Source: Pseudophaeobacter flagellatus
GTDB taxonomy: Bacteria > Pseudomonadota > Alphaproteobacteria > Rhodobacterales > Rhodobacteraceae
DNA length: 64,000 nucleotides
Assembly: GCF_021228235.1 (NCBI RefSeq)
Contig: NZ_JAJQRG010000008.1
Location: 142,353 to 206,352, forward strand
Direction of reading: 5' to 3'
Positions 8,226-17,173 of the stretch are shown here, piece by piece. Both the position numbers and the translations under genes were made by a program. A model generated the notes under the pieces. It did not search any database, was not told the DNA's origin, and saw nothing but the letters and a program-made list of their open reading frames with translations. Within the stretch, counting starts at the first letter, position 1, and each line of letters starts with the position of its first letter.

Positions 8226-9572
8226 ATGTCCGGACACGGTACCCCGATCCCGATGACCTCTCACCGCGCCGCGCCGCTGACCGGTGTGGCCGAGGTGCCG
8301 GGGGATAAGTCGATTTCGCATCGCTCTCTGATCCTGGGGGCTATGGCTGTCGGGGAAACCAAGATTTCCGGTCTGTTGGAAGGCGACGATGTGTTGGATA
8401 CCGCCAAGGCCATGCAGGCTTTTGGCGCTGAGGTGGTCAACCACGGGGGCGGCAATTGGTCGGTTTTTGGTGTGGGCGTCGGGGGATTTGCCGAGCCGGA
8501 TCAGGTGATCGACTGCGGCAATTCCGGCACCGGGGTACGGCTGATCATGGGCTGTATGGCGACCTCGCCAATTGCTGTGACCTTTACCGGCGATGCCAGT
8601 CTGAACGGGCGCCCAATGGCACGGGTGACGGATCCGCTGGCGCTGTTTGGTGCCAAAACGGTTGGCCGCAGCGGCGGGCGTTTGCCGATGACCATCGTCG
8701 GCGCGGCACAGCCGACGCCGGTGCGCTATGTGGTGCCTGTGCCCTCGGCGCAGGTGAAATCCGCGGTCCTGCTGGCGGGGTTGAATGCGCCGGGTCAAAC
8801 CGTTGTGATCGAAAAGGAAGCCACCCGCGACCATTCTGAACGCATGTTGGCAGGCTTTGGGGCCGAAATCACCGTCGAGGACAGCGACGAGGGCCGGGTG
8901 ATCACCCTCACCGGGCAGCCCGAGCTGAAGCCACAGGTGATCGCGGTGCCGCGTGATCCATCCAGTGCGGCCTTTCCGGTCTGTGCTGCACTGATCACAC
9001 CGGGGTCGGATGTCTTGGTGCCGGGCATTGGCCTGAACCCGACCCGTGCGGGCCTGTTTTACACGCTGCAGGATATGGGCGCTGACCTGACCTTTGAAAA
9101 CCCGCGCGAAGAGGGCGGTGAACCTGTGGCGGATCTGCGGGCCAGATATTCCCCCAATATGCAGGGAATCGCGGTGCCTCCGGAACGCGCGGCCTCGATG
9201 ATCGATGAATATCCGGTGCTGTCGGTTGTGGCCTCTTTTGCCACCGGCAAAACAATGATGGCCGGCGTGAAAGAGCTGCGCGTCAAGGAAAGCGACCGCA
9301 TCGACGCCATGGCGCGTGGGCTGCGGGCCAATGGTGTCATGGTCGAAGAAGGCGAAGACTGGTGGTCGGTCGAAGGACTCGGCCCTGATGGGGTGCAGGG
9401 CGGCGGCACCTGCGAGAGCTTTCTTGATCACCGCATTGCCATGTCCTTCATGGTGATGGGCATGGGGGCGCAAAACCCGGTGACGGTGGATGACGGTACG
9501 CCGATCACCACGTCTTTTCCGATTTTCGAACCCTTGATGACAGGGCTGGGCGCCAAGCTCAGCCAGGCTTGA
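8226..9572 (+). CDS. aroA: 3-phosphoshikimate 1-carboxyvinyltransferase (EPSP synthase, class II type)
   Basis: A 448-residue enzyme of the shikimate pathway that joins shikimate-3-phosphate and PEP. All four class II marker motifs are present: GDKS (residues 26-29), SAQVK, RDHSE and NPTR. The PEP/glyphosate-site loop reads [11 protein letters not shown] (from residue 96), with Gly at the position where the Agrobacterium CP4 enzyme has Ala100. The start ATG 8226 has AAAGGAAG upstream. The stop codon lies in a 14-bp hairpin before cmk; aroA-cmk (often then rpsA) is a conserved order in many proteobacteria. Confidence 0.95.
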   Translation: MSGHGTPIPMTSHRAAPLTGVAEVPGDKSISHRSLILGAMAVGETKISGLLEGDDVLDTAKAMQAFGAEVVNHGGGNWSVFGVGVGGFAEPDQVIDCGNSGTGVRLIMGCMATSPIAVTFTGDASLNGRPMARVTDPLALFGAKTVGRSGGRLPMTIVGAAQPTPVRYVVPVPSAQVKSAVLLAGLNAPGQTVVIEKEATRDHSERMLAGFGAEITVEDSDEGRVITLTGQPELKPQVIAVPRDPSSAAFPVCAALITPGSDVLVPGIGLNPTRAGLFYTLQDMGADLTFENPREEGGEPVADLRARYSPNMQGIAVPPERAASMIDEYPVLSVVASFATGKTMMAGVKELRVKESDRIDAMARGLRANGVMVEEGEDWWSVEGLGPDGVQGGGTCESFLDHRIAMSFMVMGMGAQNPVTVDDGTPITTSFPIFEPLMTGLGAKLSQA

Positions 9573-9600
9573 GACCTGGCTTGAACCCAGGTTTCAAGCC
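9566..9600 (+). repeat. 14-bp hairpin at the aroA-cmk junction
   Basis: GGCTTGAGACCTGG (9566-9579) pairs with CCAGGTTTCAAGCC (9587-9600) with one G-T pair and a 7-base loop. It contains the aroA stop codon and is followed by purine-rich sequence, not Ts, so it is more likely an mRNA processing or stability element than a terminator. Confidence 0.6.
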
Positions 9601-9634
9601 AGACCCAGCCAAGCCAGAGAGGAGCACAGTGCGG

Positions 9635-10255
9635 ATGACCGGGCCTTTTACCATTGCCATCGACGGGCCTGCAGCTGCAGGCAAGGGCACAATCTCCAAG
9701 GCCGTTGCGGCAGCGCTGGGGCTGGACCATCTGGATACCGGGCTGTTGTATCGAGCGGTTGGCGTTAAGACACTGGAAGGTCTCGCCCCGCTGGAAGCCG
9801 CGCAGGTGCTGACATCCGAGGATCTGCAGCGCGATGATCTGCGTGGGCCGGAGGCGGCGCAGGCCGCATCAAAGGTGGCAGTGATCGCAGAGGTGCGCGC
9901 TGCGCTGGTGGATTTCCAGCGCGCCTTTGCCCGCCGGGCAGGCGGCGCAGTGCTGGATGGGCGCGACATTGGCACCGTGATCTGCCCTCAGGCCGAGGTG
10001 AAGCTTTTTGTGACAGCCAGCGCCGAAGTGCGCGCCAAGCGCCGCTTTCTGGAGCTGTCGGCCACGGGACAGGCGGACACGCTGGAAGAGGTTCTGGCTG
10101 ACGTAAAGTCGCGCGACGACCGCGACATGAACCGAGCCGAAGCGCCGCTGAAACCGGCGCCGGATGCGGTGGTGATTGATACCAGCGATCTGTCCATCGA
10201 ACAGGCGGTGGCACAGGCCATTGCCCTGATCGAAACGCGCCAGCAAAACTCGTAA
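9635..10255 (+). CDS. cmk: Cytidylate kinase
   Basis: A 206-residue nucleoside monophosphate kinase that phosphorylates CMP/dCMP. The P-loop is [11 protein letters not shown] at residues ~8-18; [21 protein letters not shown] and [16 protein letters not shown] are typical cytidylate kinase stretches. ATG 9635 is chosen by similarity to family N-termini; GTG 9629, two codons earlier, is also possible because GAGGAG (9619-9624) sits close by. It lies 62 bases after aroA and is probably co-transcribed. Confidence 0.92.
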   Translation: MTGPFTIAIDGPAAAGKGTISKAVAAALGLDHLDTGLLYRAVGVKTLEGLAPLEAAQVLTSEDLQRDDLRGPEAAQAASKVAVIAEVRAALVDFQRAFARRAGGAVLDGRDIGTVICPQAEVKLFVTASAEVRAKRRFLELSATGQADTLEEVLADVKSRDDRDMNRAEAPLKPAPDAVVIDTSDLSIEQAVAQAIALIETRQQNS

Positions 10256-10338
10256 GACGCGGATTGCAGCCCCGGTCGTCACCGGCCTTGTATTGTTTGG
10301 TGCGATGCATCATGGAATTTTTCCGTACACCCCTTTCA

Positions 10339-10355
10339 AACTGAACAGTTCAGTT
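10339..10355. promoter_or_regulatory. 17-bp perfect palindrome, candidate TetR-type operator
   Basis: AACTGAAC-A-GTTCAGTT is a perfect inverted repeat 26 bases before the nitroreductase start. Its length, odd centre and TGAAC/GTTCA half-sites are like operators of TetR-family repressors. No regulator gene adjoins it, so the repressor must be encoded elsewhere. Confidence 0.6.
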
Positions 10356-10381
10356 CTATGTCGGAGGAGTAAAACCTTCCA

Positions 10382-11029
10382 ATGACGGGAAAGACTATGT
10401 TTCTAGAAAAGCTGAACTGGCGCTACGCCACCAAGAAGATGGACCCCTCCAAGCCAGTTTCAGAGGCGGCCGTGGCCAAGATCGTCGAGGCGGTTCAGAT
10501 GGCGCCGACCTCTAGCGGCCTGCAGCCCTATGAACTGCTGGTGGTGCGCAACAAGGACATCCGTGCCGCCATTCGCCCCGTGGCCTGGGATCAGGCCCAG
10601 ATCACCGATGGTTCGCATCTGCTGGTCTTTGCCGCCTGGGATAACTACAGCGAAGAGCGCATTGACGCCGTGGTCGACCAGATGGCGGCAGAGCGGGGTG
10701 GGATGACCGATCTGCTGCAGGGCTACTATGACCGCCTCAAGGCGATGTATCTGCCCCGGACCGAAGAAGAAAACTATCAGCACGCGGCGCGTCAGGCCTA
10801 TATCGGTCTTGGCTTTGCGCTGGCTGCGGCGGCTGAACTGGGCGTGGACAGCACCCCGATGGAGGGCTTTGATCCGACCCAGGTTGATGAGATCCTTGTG
10901 TTGAAAGAGAAAGGCCTGCGCTCGGTCCTGCTCTTGCCGCTGGGCACCCGGGATGCAAGCGGTGACTGGTTGGTGGATTTGAAGAAGGTGCGCAAACCGC
11001 TGAGCACATTTGTGACCAATATCGACTGA
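10382..11029 (+). CDS. Nitroreductase family FMN oxidoreductase
   Basis: A 215-residue NfsB-like flavoprotein, probably a dimeric NAD(P)H-dependent reductase of quinones, nitro compounds or similar electrophiles. The N-terminal RYATKKMDP and MAPTSSGLQPYELLVV hold the FMN phosphate site; YIGLGFALAAAAELGVDSTPMEG is the usual central helix and substrate-site region. Starts at ATG 10382 or ATG 10397 are both possible; GGAGGAG at 10362-10368 is rather far from the first. The palindrome upstream suggests induction by a small molecule. It is a single-gene unit followed by a hairpin. Confidence 0.85.
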   Translation: MTGKTMFLEKLNWRYATKKMDPSKPVSEAAVAKIVEAVQMAPTSSGLQPYELLVVRNKDIRAAIRPVAWDQAQITDGSHLLVFAAWDNYSEERIDAVVDQMAAERGGMTDLLQGYYDRLKAMYLPRTEEENYQHAARQAYIGLGFALAAAAELGVDSTPMEGFDPTQVDEILVLKEKGLRSVLLLPLGTRDASGDWLVDLKKVRKPLSTFVTNID

Positions 11030-11047
11030 TTGCATTTCAGATCATGA

Positions 11048-11075
11048 CAAAGGCTGCTGCGCCCAGCGGCCTTTG
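11048..11075 (+). terminator. Hairpin after the nitroreductase gene
   Basis: CAAAGGCTGCTG (11048-11059) pairs with CAGCGGCCTTTG (11064-11075), with one G-T pair and a 4-base loop, 19 bases after the stop codon. There is no clear T-tract. It lies in the 343-base gap 11030-11372 before rpsA, which otherwise holds only regulatory sequence. Confidence 0.6.
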
Positions 11076-11175
11076 TCCCGCATTGGGTGTCGTGCTGTCT
11101 GGCTGGGCAAGACTGGTCCTGTTTCAACGGACGCGCATCATTCCGCAGGGGCTTTGGGCTTGATTATAGCGGCTA

Positions 11176-11206
11176 TTGGACGTATAAGCCGCGCTGTCAG
11201 TATAGG
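11176..11206 (+). promoter_or_regulatory. Possible rpsA promoter
   Basis: TTGGAC (11176-11181) and TATAGG (11201-11206), 19 bases apart, are the best promoter-like pair in the gap before rpsA. The spacing is slightly long. It would give a leader of about 160 bases, room for the autogenous translational control known for ribosomal protein S1. Confidence 0.3.
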
Positions 11207-11372
11207 GGCGGCTAACGCTCGAATGGCAATCTGAGCAGGGTCGGGGCAAGTACCGGCCCTTTGTGTTTGTTTGCAGCAGATGCGCTCGGGCTACGTCCTA
11301 TGCGACCAAACCCCAAGACCGGCGGAGACAACCGCGCGGCCAGAAAACTTTGTAAAGGAAACCTGAGACCTC

Positions 11373-13049
11373 ATGGCTCAAAACGTATCTATGGAAGACT
11401 TCGAAGCCCTTCTGAATGAAAGCTTCGAAATGGACACCCCGAACGAGGGGTCCGTTGTTAAAGGCAAGGTTATCGCGATCGAAGCGGGCCAGGCCTTGAT
11501 CGACGTCGGCTACAAGATGGAAGGCCGCGTTGACCTTAAAGAATTCGCAAATCCTGGCGAAGCCCCTGAAATTGCTGTCGGCGACGAAGTAGAAGTCTAC
11601 CTCCGTTCCGCTGAAAACGCCCGTGGCGAAGCTGTTATCTCTCGCGAGATGGCGCGCCGCGAAGAAGCATGGGACCGTCTGGAAAAAGCCTACGCCGACG
11701 ACGAGCGCGTCGAAGGCGCGATCTTTGGCCGTGTCAAAGGTGGCTTTACCGTCGATCTGGGTGGCGCAGTTGCCTTCCTGCCAGGTAGCCAAGTTGACGT
11801 GCGCCCCGTGCGCGATGCGGGCCCTCTGATGGGTCTGAAGCAGCCCTTCCAGATCCTGAAAATGGACCGTCGTCGTGGCAATATCGTTGTATCGCGTCGT
11901 GCGATTCTCGAAGAATCCCGTGCCGAGCAGCGCGCCGAAGTCATCGGCAAGCTCTCTGAAGGCGATTCGGTTGACGGCGTGGTTAAGAACATCACCGAAT
12001 ACGGTGCATTTGTTGACCTGGGCGGCGTAGACGGCCTGCTGCATGTCACCGACATGGCATGGCGTCGTGTGAACCACCCCTCCGAGATCCTGGCGATCGG
12101 CGAAACCGTCAAGGTTCAGGTCATCAAGATCAACAAAGAGACCCACCGTATCTCCCTCGGCATGAAGCAGCTGCAGGAAGATCCATGGGATCTGGTTGGT
12201 GCCAAGTACCCGCTCTCCTCGGTCCACAAAGGCCGTGTTACCAACATCACCGATTACGGTGCATTTGTTGAGCTGGAGCCCGGTGTCGAAGGTCTGGTCC
12301 ACGTTTCCGAAATGTCCTGGACCAAGAAGAACGTGCACCCCGGCAAGATCGTCTCCACTTCGCAGGAAGTTGACGTCATGGTTCTGGAAATCGATGGCTC
12401 CAAGCGCCGCGTTTCCCTGGGTCTCAAGCAGACACAGCGCAACCCATGGGAAGTCTTCTCGGAATCCAACCCCGAGGGCACCGAAGTCGAAGGCGAAGTC
12501 AAGAACATCACCGAATTTGGTCTGTTCATCGGCCTCGAAGGCGACATCGACGGCATGGTTCACCTTTCCGACCTGTCCTGGGACGAGCGCGGCGAAGATG
12601 CGATCCAGAACTACCGCAAAGGCGACATGGTTTCGGCCGTTGTCTCCGAAGTGGACGTTGAAAAAGAGCGTATCTCCCTGTCGATCAAAGCCCTGGGCGG
12701 CGATAAGTTCGCTGAAGCCGTTGGCGGCGTGAAGCGTGGCTCTATCGTCACCGTGAACGTCACTGCCATCGAAGAAGGCGGCATCGAGGTCGAATACGAA
12801 GGCATGAAGAGCTTCATCCGTCGTTCCGACCTGTCGCGTGATCGCGCAGAGCAGCGCCCCGAGCGCTTCAATGTTGGCGACAAGGTCGACGTGCGCGTCA
12901 CCAATGTCGACAGCAAGACCCGTCGTCTGGGTCTGTCGATCAAAGCTCGCGAGATCGCAGAAGAAAAAGAAGCTGTTGAGCAGTATGGTTCCTCGGATTC
13001 CGGCGCAAGCTTGGGTGATATCCTGGGCGCAGCTCTGAACAACGACTGA
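11373..13049 (+). CDS. rpsA: 30S ribosomal protein S1
   Basis: A 558-residue protein with six S1 (OB-fold) RNA-binding repeats, recognisable by repeated GxVVKGxV...GAFVDLG/GAFVELEPGVEGLVHVSEMSW units (for example EYGAFVDLGGVDGLLHVTDM and EFGLFIGLEGDIDGMVHLSD). S1 holds mRNA at the 30S subunit during initiation. AAAGGAAA precedes the ATG. Its codon use is more biased than its neighbours, as expected of a highly expressed gene. A strong terminator follows. Full length for the alphaproteobacterial form. Confidence 0.97.
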   Translation: MAQNVSMEDFEALLNESFEMDTPNEGSVVKGKVIAIEAGQALIDVGYKMEGRVDLKEFANPGEAPEIAVGDEVEVYLRSAENARGEAVISREMARREEAWDRLEKAYADDERVEGAIFGRVKGGFTVDLGGAVAFLPGSQVDVRPVRDAGPLMGLKQPFQILKMDRRRGNIVVSRRAILEESRAEQRAEVIGKLSEGDSVDGVVKNITEYGAFVDLGGVDGLLHVTDMAWRRVNHPSEILAIGETVKVQVIKINKETHRISLGMKQLQEDPWDLVGAKYPLSSVHKGRVTNITDYGAFVELEPGVEGLVHVSEMSWTKKNVHPGKIVSTSQEVDVMVLEIDGSKRRVSLGLKQTQRNPWEVFSESNPEGTEVEGEVKNITEFGLFIGLEGDIDGMVHLSDLSWDERGEDAIQNYRKGDMVSAVVSEVDVEKERISLSIKALGGDKFAEAVGGVKRGSIVTVNVTAIEEGGIEVEYEGMKSFIRRSDLSRDRAEQRPERFNVGDKVDVRVTNVDSKTRRLGLSIKAREIAEEKEAVEQYGSSDSGASLGDILGAALNND

Positions 13050-13082
13050 TTTCGACCTGTACTTTAGGTTCTAAAACCTTTG

Positions 13083-13117
13083 AACGGCCCCGCCTTTTTG
13101 GCGGGGCCGTTTCTGTT
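13083..13117 (+). terminator. Rho-independent terminator of rpsA
   Basis: A 12-bp G+C-rich stem, AACGGCCCCGCC (13083-13094) with GGCGGGGCCGTT (13100-13111), loop TTTTT, then a T-rich tail. Confidence 0.92.
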
Positions 13118-13473
13118 TGAGCGGTTTTCCACCACTGAATGCAGCTTTGTAGCATCTTCAATCCTGTGTTGTGCGCCTTGCTGTTGGGCTGGGCCCCCTG
13201 GTACCCGGCACGGCTGACTCCGCGCTGCAGCTGCAGCGTAACACTTTGCGAATCAATCACTTTCGCAGCGGTCTCTTTTGTTGGTTGACAGCTTGAGCTG
13301 GGCCTGTTTTTGCCCCCAAGCTTCGTAAACTAAGAGAGTTTCCCGCCTCTTGGGGGCCTATGGGCGCTAAAATTTGACCGCCCCCTGTCTGTTTTGGTTC
13401 CTTGAACGCTGATTTGTACCTATAGTTGTCGTTAGCCAACAAAGGCTTGCGTAGTTTTGGGAGGGCAGGAAGT
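13118..13473. other. Intergenic region before ihfB
   Basis: About 355 bases between the rpsA terminator and ihfB show no coding pattern or clear RNA element. The ihfB promoter should be in the A/T-richer last 100 bases (TTGAAC at ~13402 is the best -35-like hexamer), but no well-spaced -10 box is visible. Confidence 0.4.
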
Positions 13474-13758
13474 ATGATCCGTTCTGAATTGATTCAGAAG
13501 ATTGCAGACGAAAACCCGCACCTGTATCAGCGGGATGTCGAAAGGATCGTGAATACGGTATTCGAGGAAGTGACCGACGCGATGTCCCGGGGGGACCGGG
13601 TCGAATTGCGCGGTTTTGGCGCTTTCTCGGTGAAACAGCGAGACTCGCGGGTGGGCCGCAACCCACGCACTGGTGAAACTGTCCAAGTGGAAGAAAAACA
13701 TGTTCCGTTCTTCAAGACCGGTAAGCTCTTGAGGGACCGCCTGAACGGAAAGGCCTAA
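13474..13758 (+). CDS. ihfB: Integration host factor subunit beta
   Basis: A 94-residue HU/IHF-family DNA-bending protein. [20 protein letters not shown] is the typical IHF-beta start, and the DNA-binding arm [20 protein letters not shown] followed by [18 protein letters not shown] carries the Pro that intercalates at the kink. The start is fixed by homology and a GGCAGGA just upstream; an in-frame ATG at 13426 gives an unlikely extension. The next gene starts directly after the stop codon. Confidence 0.95.
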   Translation: MIRSELIQKIADENPHLYQRDVERIVNTVFEEVTDAMSRGDRVELRGFGAFSVKQRDSRVGRNPRTGETVQVEEKHVPFFKTGKLLRDRLNGKA

Positions 13759-14109
13759 ATGCGCTATATTCGCTATGCTATTCTGGGATCCCTGGGGATC
13801 TTGCTGGTGTCGGTTTGCATCGCAAACCGTACGATTGTCGACCTGAAGCTGCTGCCTTCTGCGGTGGCAGAGCTATTTGGTATCAATCCCTCTATTGCTT
13901 TACCGCTGTTTGTGGTGGTGCTGGGGGGCTTGGGCGCCGGGCTGGCGATTGGCTTTGTCTGGGAATGGCTCCGCGAGCATAAGCACCGCCGGGCCGTCAG
14001 CACCCAGAATCGCGAAGTGAAAAAACTGTCGCGCGAAGTCAAAAAGCTGAAACAACAAAAACATGAGGGCAAAGACGACGTTCTGGCCCTTCTGGACGAG
14101 ACCAGCTGA
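13759..14109 (+). CDS. lapA: LapA-family small membrane protein
   Basis: A 116-residue protein with two membrane helices (about residues 5-25 and 45-70) and a charged C-terminal coiled-coil tail rich in Lys/Glu (NREVKKLSREVKKLKQQ). This is the LapA (DUF1049, YciS) layout; in enterobacteria LapA works with LapB in controlling LPS synthesis through LpxC turnover. It follows ihfB with no gap (TAAATG) and is 9 bases from trpF, so ihfB-lapA-trpF is likely one transcript. No lapB is in the window. Confidence 0.8.
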   Translation: MRYIRYAILGSLGILLVSVCIANRTIVDLKLLPSAVAELFGINPSIALPLFVVVLGGLGAGLAIGFVWEWLREHKHRRAVSTQNREVKKLSREVKKLKQQKHEGKDDVLALLDETS

Positions 14110-14118
14110 GCCAAGCGA

Positions 14119-14784
14119 ATGAGTGAAATTGGGGTAAAGATCTGTGGGCTGCGCAGCCCGCAGGATGTGGCGGCAGCTGCCAATGCAGGTGCTGCCTATG
14201 TGGGTTTTGTGTTTTTCCCAAAATCGCCGCGCAATATATCCATGCCGCAGGCCGCCGCATTGGCGCTGGAGGTGCCCGCTGGTCTGTGCAAGGTGGCGCT
14301 GACGGTAAATGCCGATGATGCCGCGCTGGATGCGCTGACTGATACGGTCCCGCTTGATATGTTGCAGCTGCACGGCCATGAGAGCCCGCAGCGGGTGGCC
14401 GAGGTCAAGGCACGCTATGGGCTGCCGGTGATGAAGGCCATTGGCGTGGCCGAAGCCGACGACCTGCCGCAGATCGACCTGTATTCACAGGTCGCTGATC
14501 AGCTTTTGATAGATGCAAAGCCACCAAAAGACGCCGATTTACCGGGTGGCAATGGGCTGGCCTTTGATTGGCGCTTGCTGGCCGGGCGCAAATACTGGCA
14601 GCGCCCCTGGATGCTGGCTGGCGGTCTGACGCCCGACAATGTGGCCGAGGCTATCCGCATGACCGGGGCGCGTCAGGTTGATGTCTCTTCCGGGGTAGAG
14701 GTGGCGCCGGGGCAAAAAGACGCTGATCTGATCGCCAGATTTACAGTCGCCGCCCGGTCGGCGGCCCCCGTTTTGACCCGCTGA
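14119..14784 (+). CDS. trpF: Phosphoribosylanthranilate isomerase
   Basis: A 221-residue TIM-barrel enzyme of tryptophan synthesis. [11 protein letters not shown] holds the catalytic Cys, LQLHGHESP is the usual third-strand motif, and the C-terminal phosphate site reads [14 protein letters not shown] and [15 protein letters not shown] with the catalytic Asp in LLIDAK. trpB follows at 185 bases, while trpA is 7 kb away on the other strand, so the trp genes are split here. Confidence 0.95.
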   Translation: MSEIGVKICGLRSPQDVAAAANAGAAYVGFVFFPKSPRNISMPQAAALALEVPAGLCKVALTVNADDAALDALTDTVPLDMLQLHGHESPQRVAEVKARYGLPVMKAIGVAEADDLPQIDLYSQVADQLLIDAKPPKDADLPGGNGLAFDWRLLAGRKYWQRPWMLAGGLTPDNVAEAIRMTGARQVDVSSGVEVAPGQKDADLIARFTVAARSAAPVLTR

Positions 14785-14968
14785 CAACCCGCCAGACAAA
14801 GGCCCGGTTAGGTGGCAGGGCCGCAGCAGAGCTGTGCCGCCCTAACTGCGGCTCCAGTCGCATCTGGGTGGGGAAATTTCGGGCCTATGCAGAATCCTGC
14901 AGCCTCTCTCTTTACCCGCCGCCGCCTGCGCGATAGTCATGTTGAGCGCTGCGACAAAGGGAAAACCC

Positions 14969-16228
14969 ATGGCAAACGATCTGTTCAACAGCTTTATGAA
15001 TGGCCCCGACGAAAAGGGCCGCTTTGGCATCTTTGGGGGGCGGTTTGTCTCGGAAACCTTGATGCCGCTTATTCTGAGCCTGGAAGAAGAATATAACCAT
15101 GCCAAGGATGACCCAAGCTTCTGGGCCGAAATGGACGGGCTGTGGAAGCACTATGTCGGTCGTCCCAGCCCGTTGTATCATGCCGAACGGCTGAGCACCC
15201 ATCTGGGCGGCGCCAAGATCTACATGAAGCGCGATGAGCTGAACCACACAGGCGCGCATAAGATAAACAATGTGCTGGGCCAGATTCTGCTGGCGCGGCG
15301 CATGGGAAAAACCCGCATCATCGCCGAAACCGGCGCCGGGCAGCACGGGGTGGCCACGGCCACTGTCTGTGCCAAGTTTGGCTTGAAATGTGTTGTTTAT
15401 ATGGGCGCGCATGATGTGCGGCGCCAGGCTCCCAATGTGTTCCGCATGCGTCTGCTGGGCGCCGAGGTAATCCCGGTGACATCGGGTCGTGGCACCCTGA
15501 AGGATGCCATGAATGACGCTTTGCGCGACTGGGTGACCAACGTCAACGATACCTTCTACTGCATTGGCACCGCCGCAGGCCCGCATCCCTATCCGGCCTT
15601 GGTGCGTGATTTCCAGTCCATCATCGGCAAGGAAGTGCGCTGGCAGCTGGCCGAGCAAGAGGGCGAAGGCCGTTTGCCAGATACGCTGATTGCCGCCATT
15701 GGTGGCGGATCGAACGCGATTGGCCTGTTCCATCCTTTCCTGGATGACAAATCTGTCAATATCATCGGTGTTGAAGCCGGCGGCAAAGGCGTTGATGACC
15801 GAATGCAGCACTGTGCCTCTCTCACCGGGGGGCGCCCCGGTGTGCTGCACGGCAACCGCACCTATCTGCTGCAGGATGACGACGGCCAAATTCAGGAAGG
15901 TTTCTCGATTTCTGCCGGACTGGACTACCCCGGTATCGGCCCAGAACATTCCTGGCTGCATGACACGGGGCGGGCGGAATATGTCTCGATCACCGACAAG
16001 GAAGCGCTGGAGGCGTTCCAGCTGTCCTGTGCGATGGAAGGTATCATTCCCGCACTGGAACCCAGCCATGCGCTGGCCCATGTGATGAAGATCGCGCCGG
16101 ACCTGCCAGCGGACCATATCATCGTGATGAACATGTGTGGCCGTGGTGACAAGGATGTCTTTACCGTGGCCAAACACCTGGGCTTTGACATGTCTGACAC
16201 CGAAGAAGGCCGCACCTTCGAGGACTGA
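14969..16228 (+). CDS. trpB: Tryptophan synthase beta chain
   Basis: A 419-residue PLP enzyme that joins indole and serine. The PLP lysine is in the motif [34 protein letters not shown] (phosphate site) and the C-terminal CGRGDKD are all present. ATG 14969 ([10 protein letters not shown]) follows AAAGGGAA. The trpA partner is encoded at 23,277-24,068. A terminator follows. Confidence 0.96.
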   Translation: MANDLFNSFMNGPDEKGRFGIFGGRFVSETLMPLILSLEEEYNHAKDDPSFWAEMDGLWKHYVGRPSPLYHAERLSTHLGGAKIYMKRDELNHTGAHKINNVLGQILLARRMGKTRIIAETGAGQHGVATATVCAKFGLKCVVYMGAHDVRRQAPNVFRMRLLGAEVIPVTSGRGTLKDAMNDALRDWVTNVNDTFYCIGTAAGPHPYPALVRDFQSIIGKEVRWQLAEQEGEGRLPDTLIAAIGGGSNAIGLFHPFLDDKSVNIIGVEAGGKGVDDRMQHCASLTGGRPGVLHGNRTYLLQDDDGQIQEGFSISAGLDYPGIGPEHSWLHDTGRAEYVSITDKEALEAFQLSCAMEGIIPALEPSHALAHVMKIAPDLPADHIIVMNMCGRGDKDVFTVAKHLGFDMSDTEEGRTFED

Positions 16229-16257
16229 TGGCACCAGTCAAGTCAGGATAAGGACGC

Positions 16258-16290
16258 AGGCCGATCCGGAATACCGGGTCGGCCTTTATC
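16258..16290 (+). terminator. Terminator of trpB
   Basis: AGGCCGATCCGG (16258-16269) pairs with CCGGGTCGGCCT (16274-16285), loop AATA, then TTTATC. It lies between convergent genes and could serve both strands. Confidence 0.85.
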
Positions 16291-16294
16291 GTGA

Positions 16295-16615
16295 TCAGGC
16301 CTCGTGCAGAACGGTTTCAAAGCCTTCAAACTGTGGGTGGCCCAGGATTGGGCTTTCCCCTTCACGTTTGCCGGCGTTGCGATGCGAGGCGCGGAATTGT
16401 TCCGATTTGGTCCAGGCTTCAAAATCATCGCGGCTGTTCCAGATCACATGGCTGGAATACAGGCGATGATCATCGTTTTCGGGTCCTTTGAGCAGGCGAA
16501 ACTCGCGAAATCCAGAGAGCTCTTTGAGGTGGGATTCGCGCGTTTTCCAGATCTGTTCAAAATCATCTTCGCGCCCGAGGCGAATTTTAAAACGGTTCAT
16601 AGCGATAAAGCTCAT
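16295..16615 (-). CDS. IsdG/HmoB-like haem-degrading monooxygenase (ABM fold)
   Basis: A 106-residue single-domain protein of the antibiotic biosynthesis monooxygenase fold. It keeps the IsdG catalytic triad: Asn7 (AMNRF), Trp68 (FEAWTKS) and His78 (FRASHRNA), with the same ten-residue W-to-H distance as in staphylococcal IsdG. Such dimers open haem without a reductase-bound flavin and release iron. The start has AGGAG seven bases upstream. It is a single gene, convergent with trpB. A general ABM-family role is the alternative, but the triad favours haem. Confidence 0.7.
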   Translation of the reverse strand: MSFIAMNRFKIRLGREDDFEQIWKTRESHLKELSGFREFRLLKGPENDDHRLYSSHVIWNSRDDFEAWTKSEQFRASHRNAGKREGESPILGHPQFEGFETVLHEA

Positions 16616-16779
16616 GGCCGGTCTCCTGATCTATAGGGGGAAGGCTGGCGTTGAACGGTCAAGAGAGGACCGGGCAGCTGGCGACAGCGGAGGCATAGCG
16701 GCAAACCCGGCGCCGGGTCAATTGCCGAGATAATGCCGTAGGCGAGGGGGCAAAAGGCAGCAGGGCGCGCAGGACCTGC

Positions 16780-17163
16780 CTATTGGAGGTTGCGCTGCGC
16801 ATCATGGGCCTGCAACAGGGCCATGGGGATGACGTCCAGTGCACGTAGATGGGTGGCCGCCAGCGCAACGAGTGGCGCGCAGCCTTCGTCTACGGCCTGC
16901 AAAAAACGACTGGCACAGAGACACCAGCGATCGCCCGGCTGTAGTCCGGGGAAACCATATTCGGGGCGCGGCGTTGACAGATCGTTGCCGACATATTTTG
17001 AAAAGGCCAGAAATTCGGCCGTCATCACCGCGCAGACGGTATGGCTGCCCTGATCCTGCACGCAGGTATTACAATGGCCATCACGAAAGAAGCCGGTACG
17101 CGGGGCATGCGAGCAGGGCTCTAGTGCCCCGCCCAGCACATTGAGGCTGGGATCTGGTATCAT
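16780..17163 (-). CDS. DUF2237 family protein
   Basis: A 127-residue cysteine-rich protein (MIPDPSLNVLGGALEPCS ... CNTCVQDQGSHTVCAVMT ... LQPGDRWCLCASRFLQA) that matches the conserved but uncharacterised DUF2237 family. The paired cysteines and absence of a signal peptide suggest a cytosolic metal- or redox-linked protein, without further evidence. It begins 11 bases after the serine hydrolase gene and is probably co-transcribed with it. Confidence 0.75.
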   Translation of the reverse strand: MIPDPSLNVLGGALEPCSHAPRTGFFRDGHCNTCVQDQGSHTVCAVMTAEFLAFSKYVGNDLSTPRPEYGFPGLQPGDRWCLCASRFLQAVDEGCAPLVALAATHLRALDVIPMALLQAHDAQRNLQ

Positions 17164-17173
17164 ACCGGGTAGC

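Noticed and set aside
11298..12563. A 421-codon open frame antisense to rpsA
   Set aside because: It mirrors the strongly biased codons of rpsA on the other strand, has no ribosome site and no domain, and runs out of the gene into its leader.
14912..16234. A 440-codon open frame antisense to trpB
   Set aside because: Shadow of trpB; its residues are His/Gln-rich and match no family, while trpB is complete and certain.
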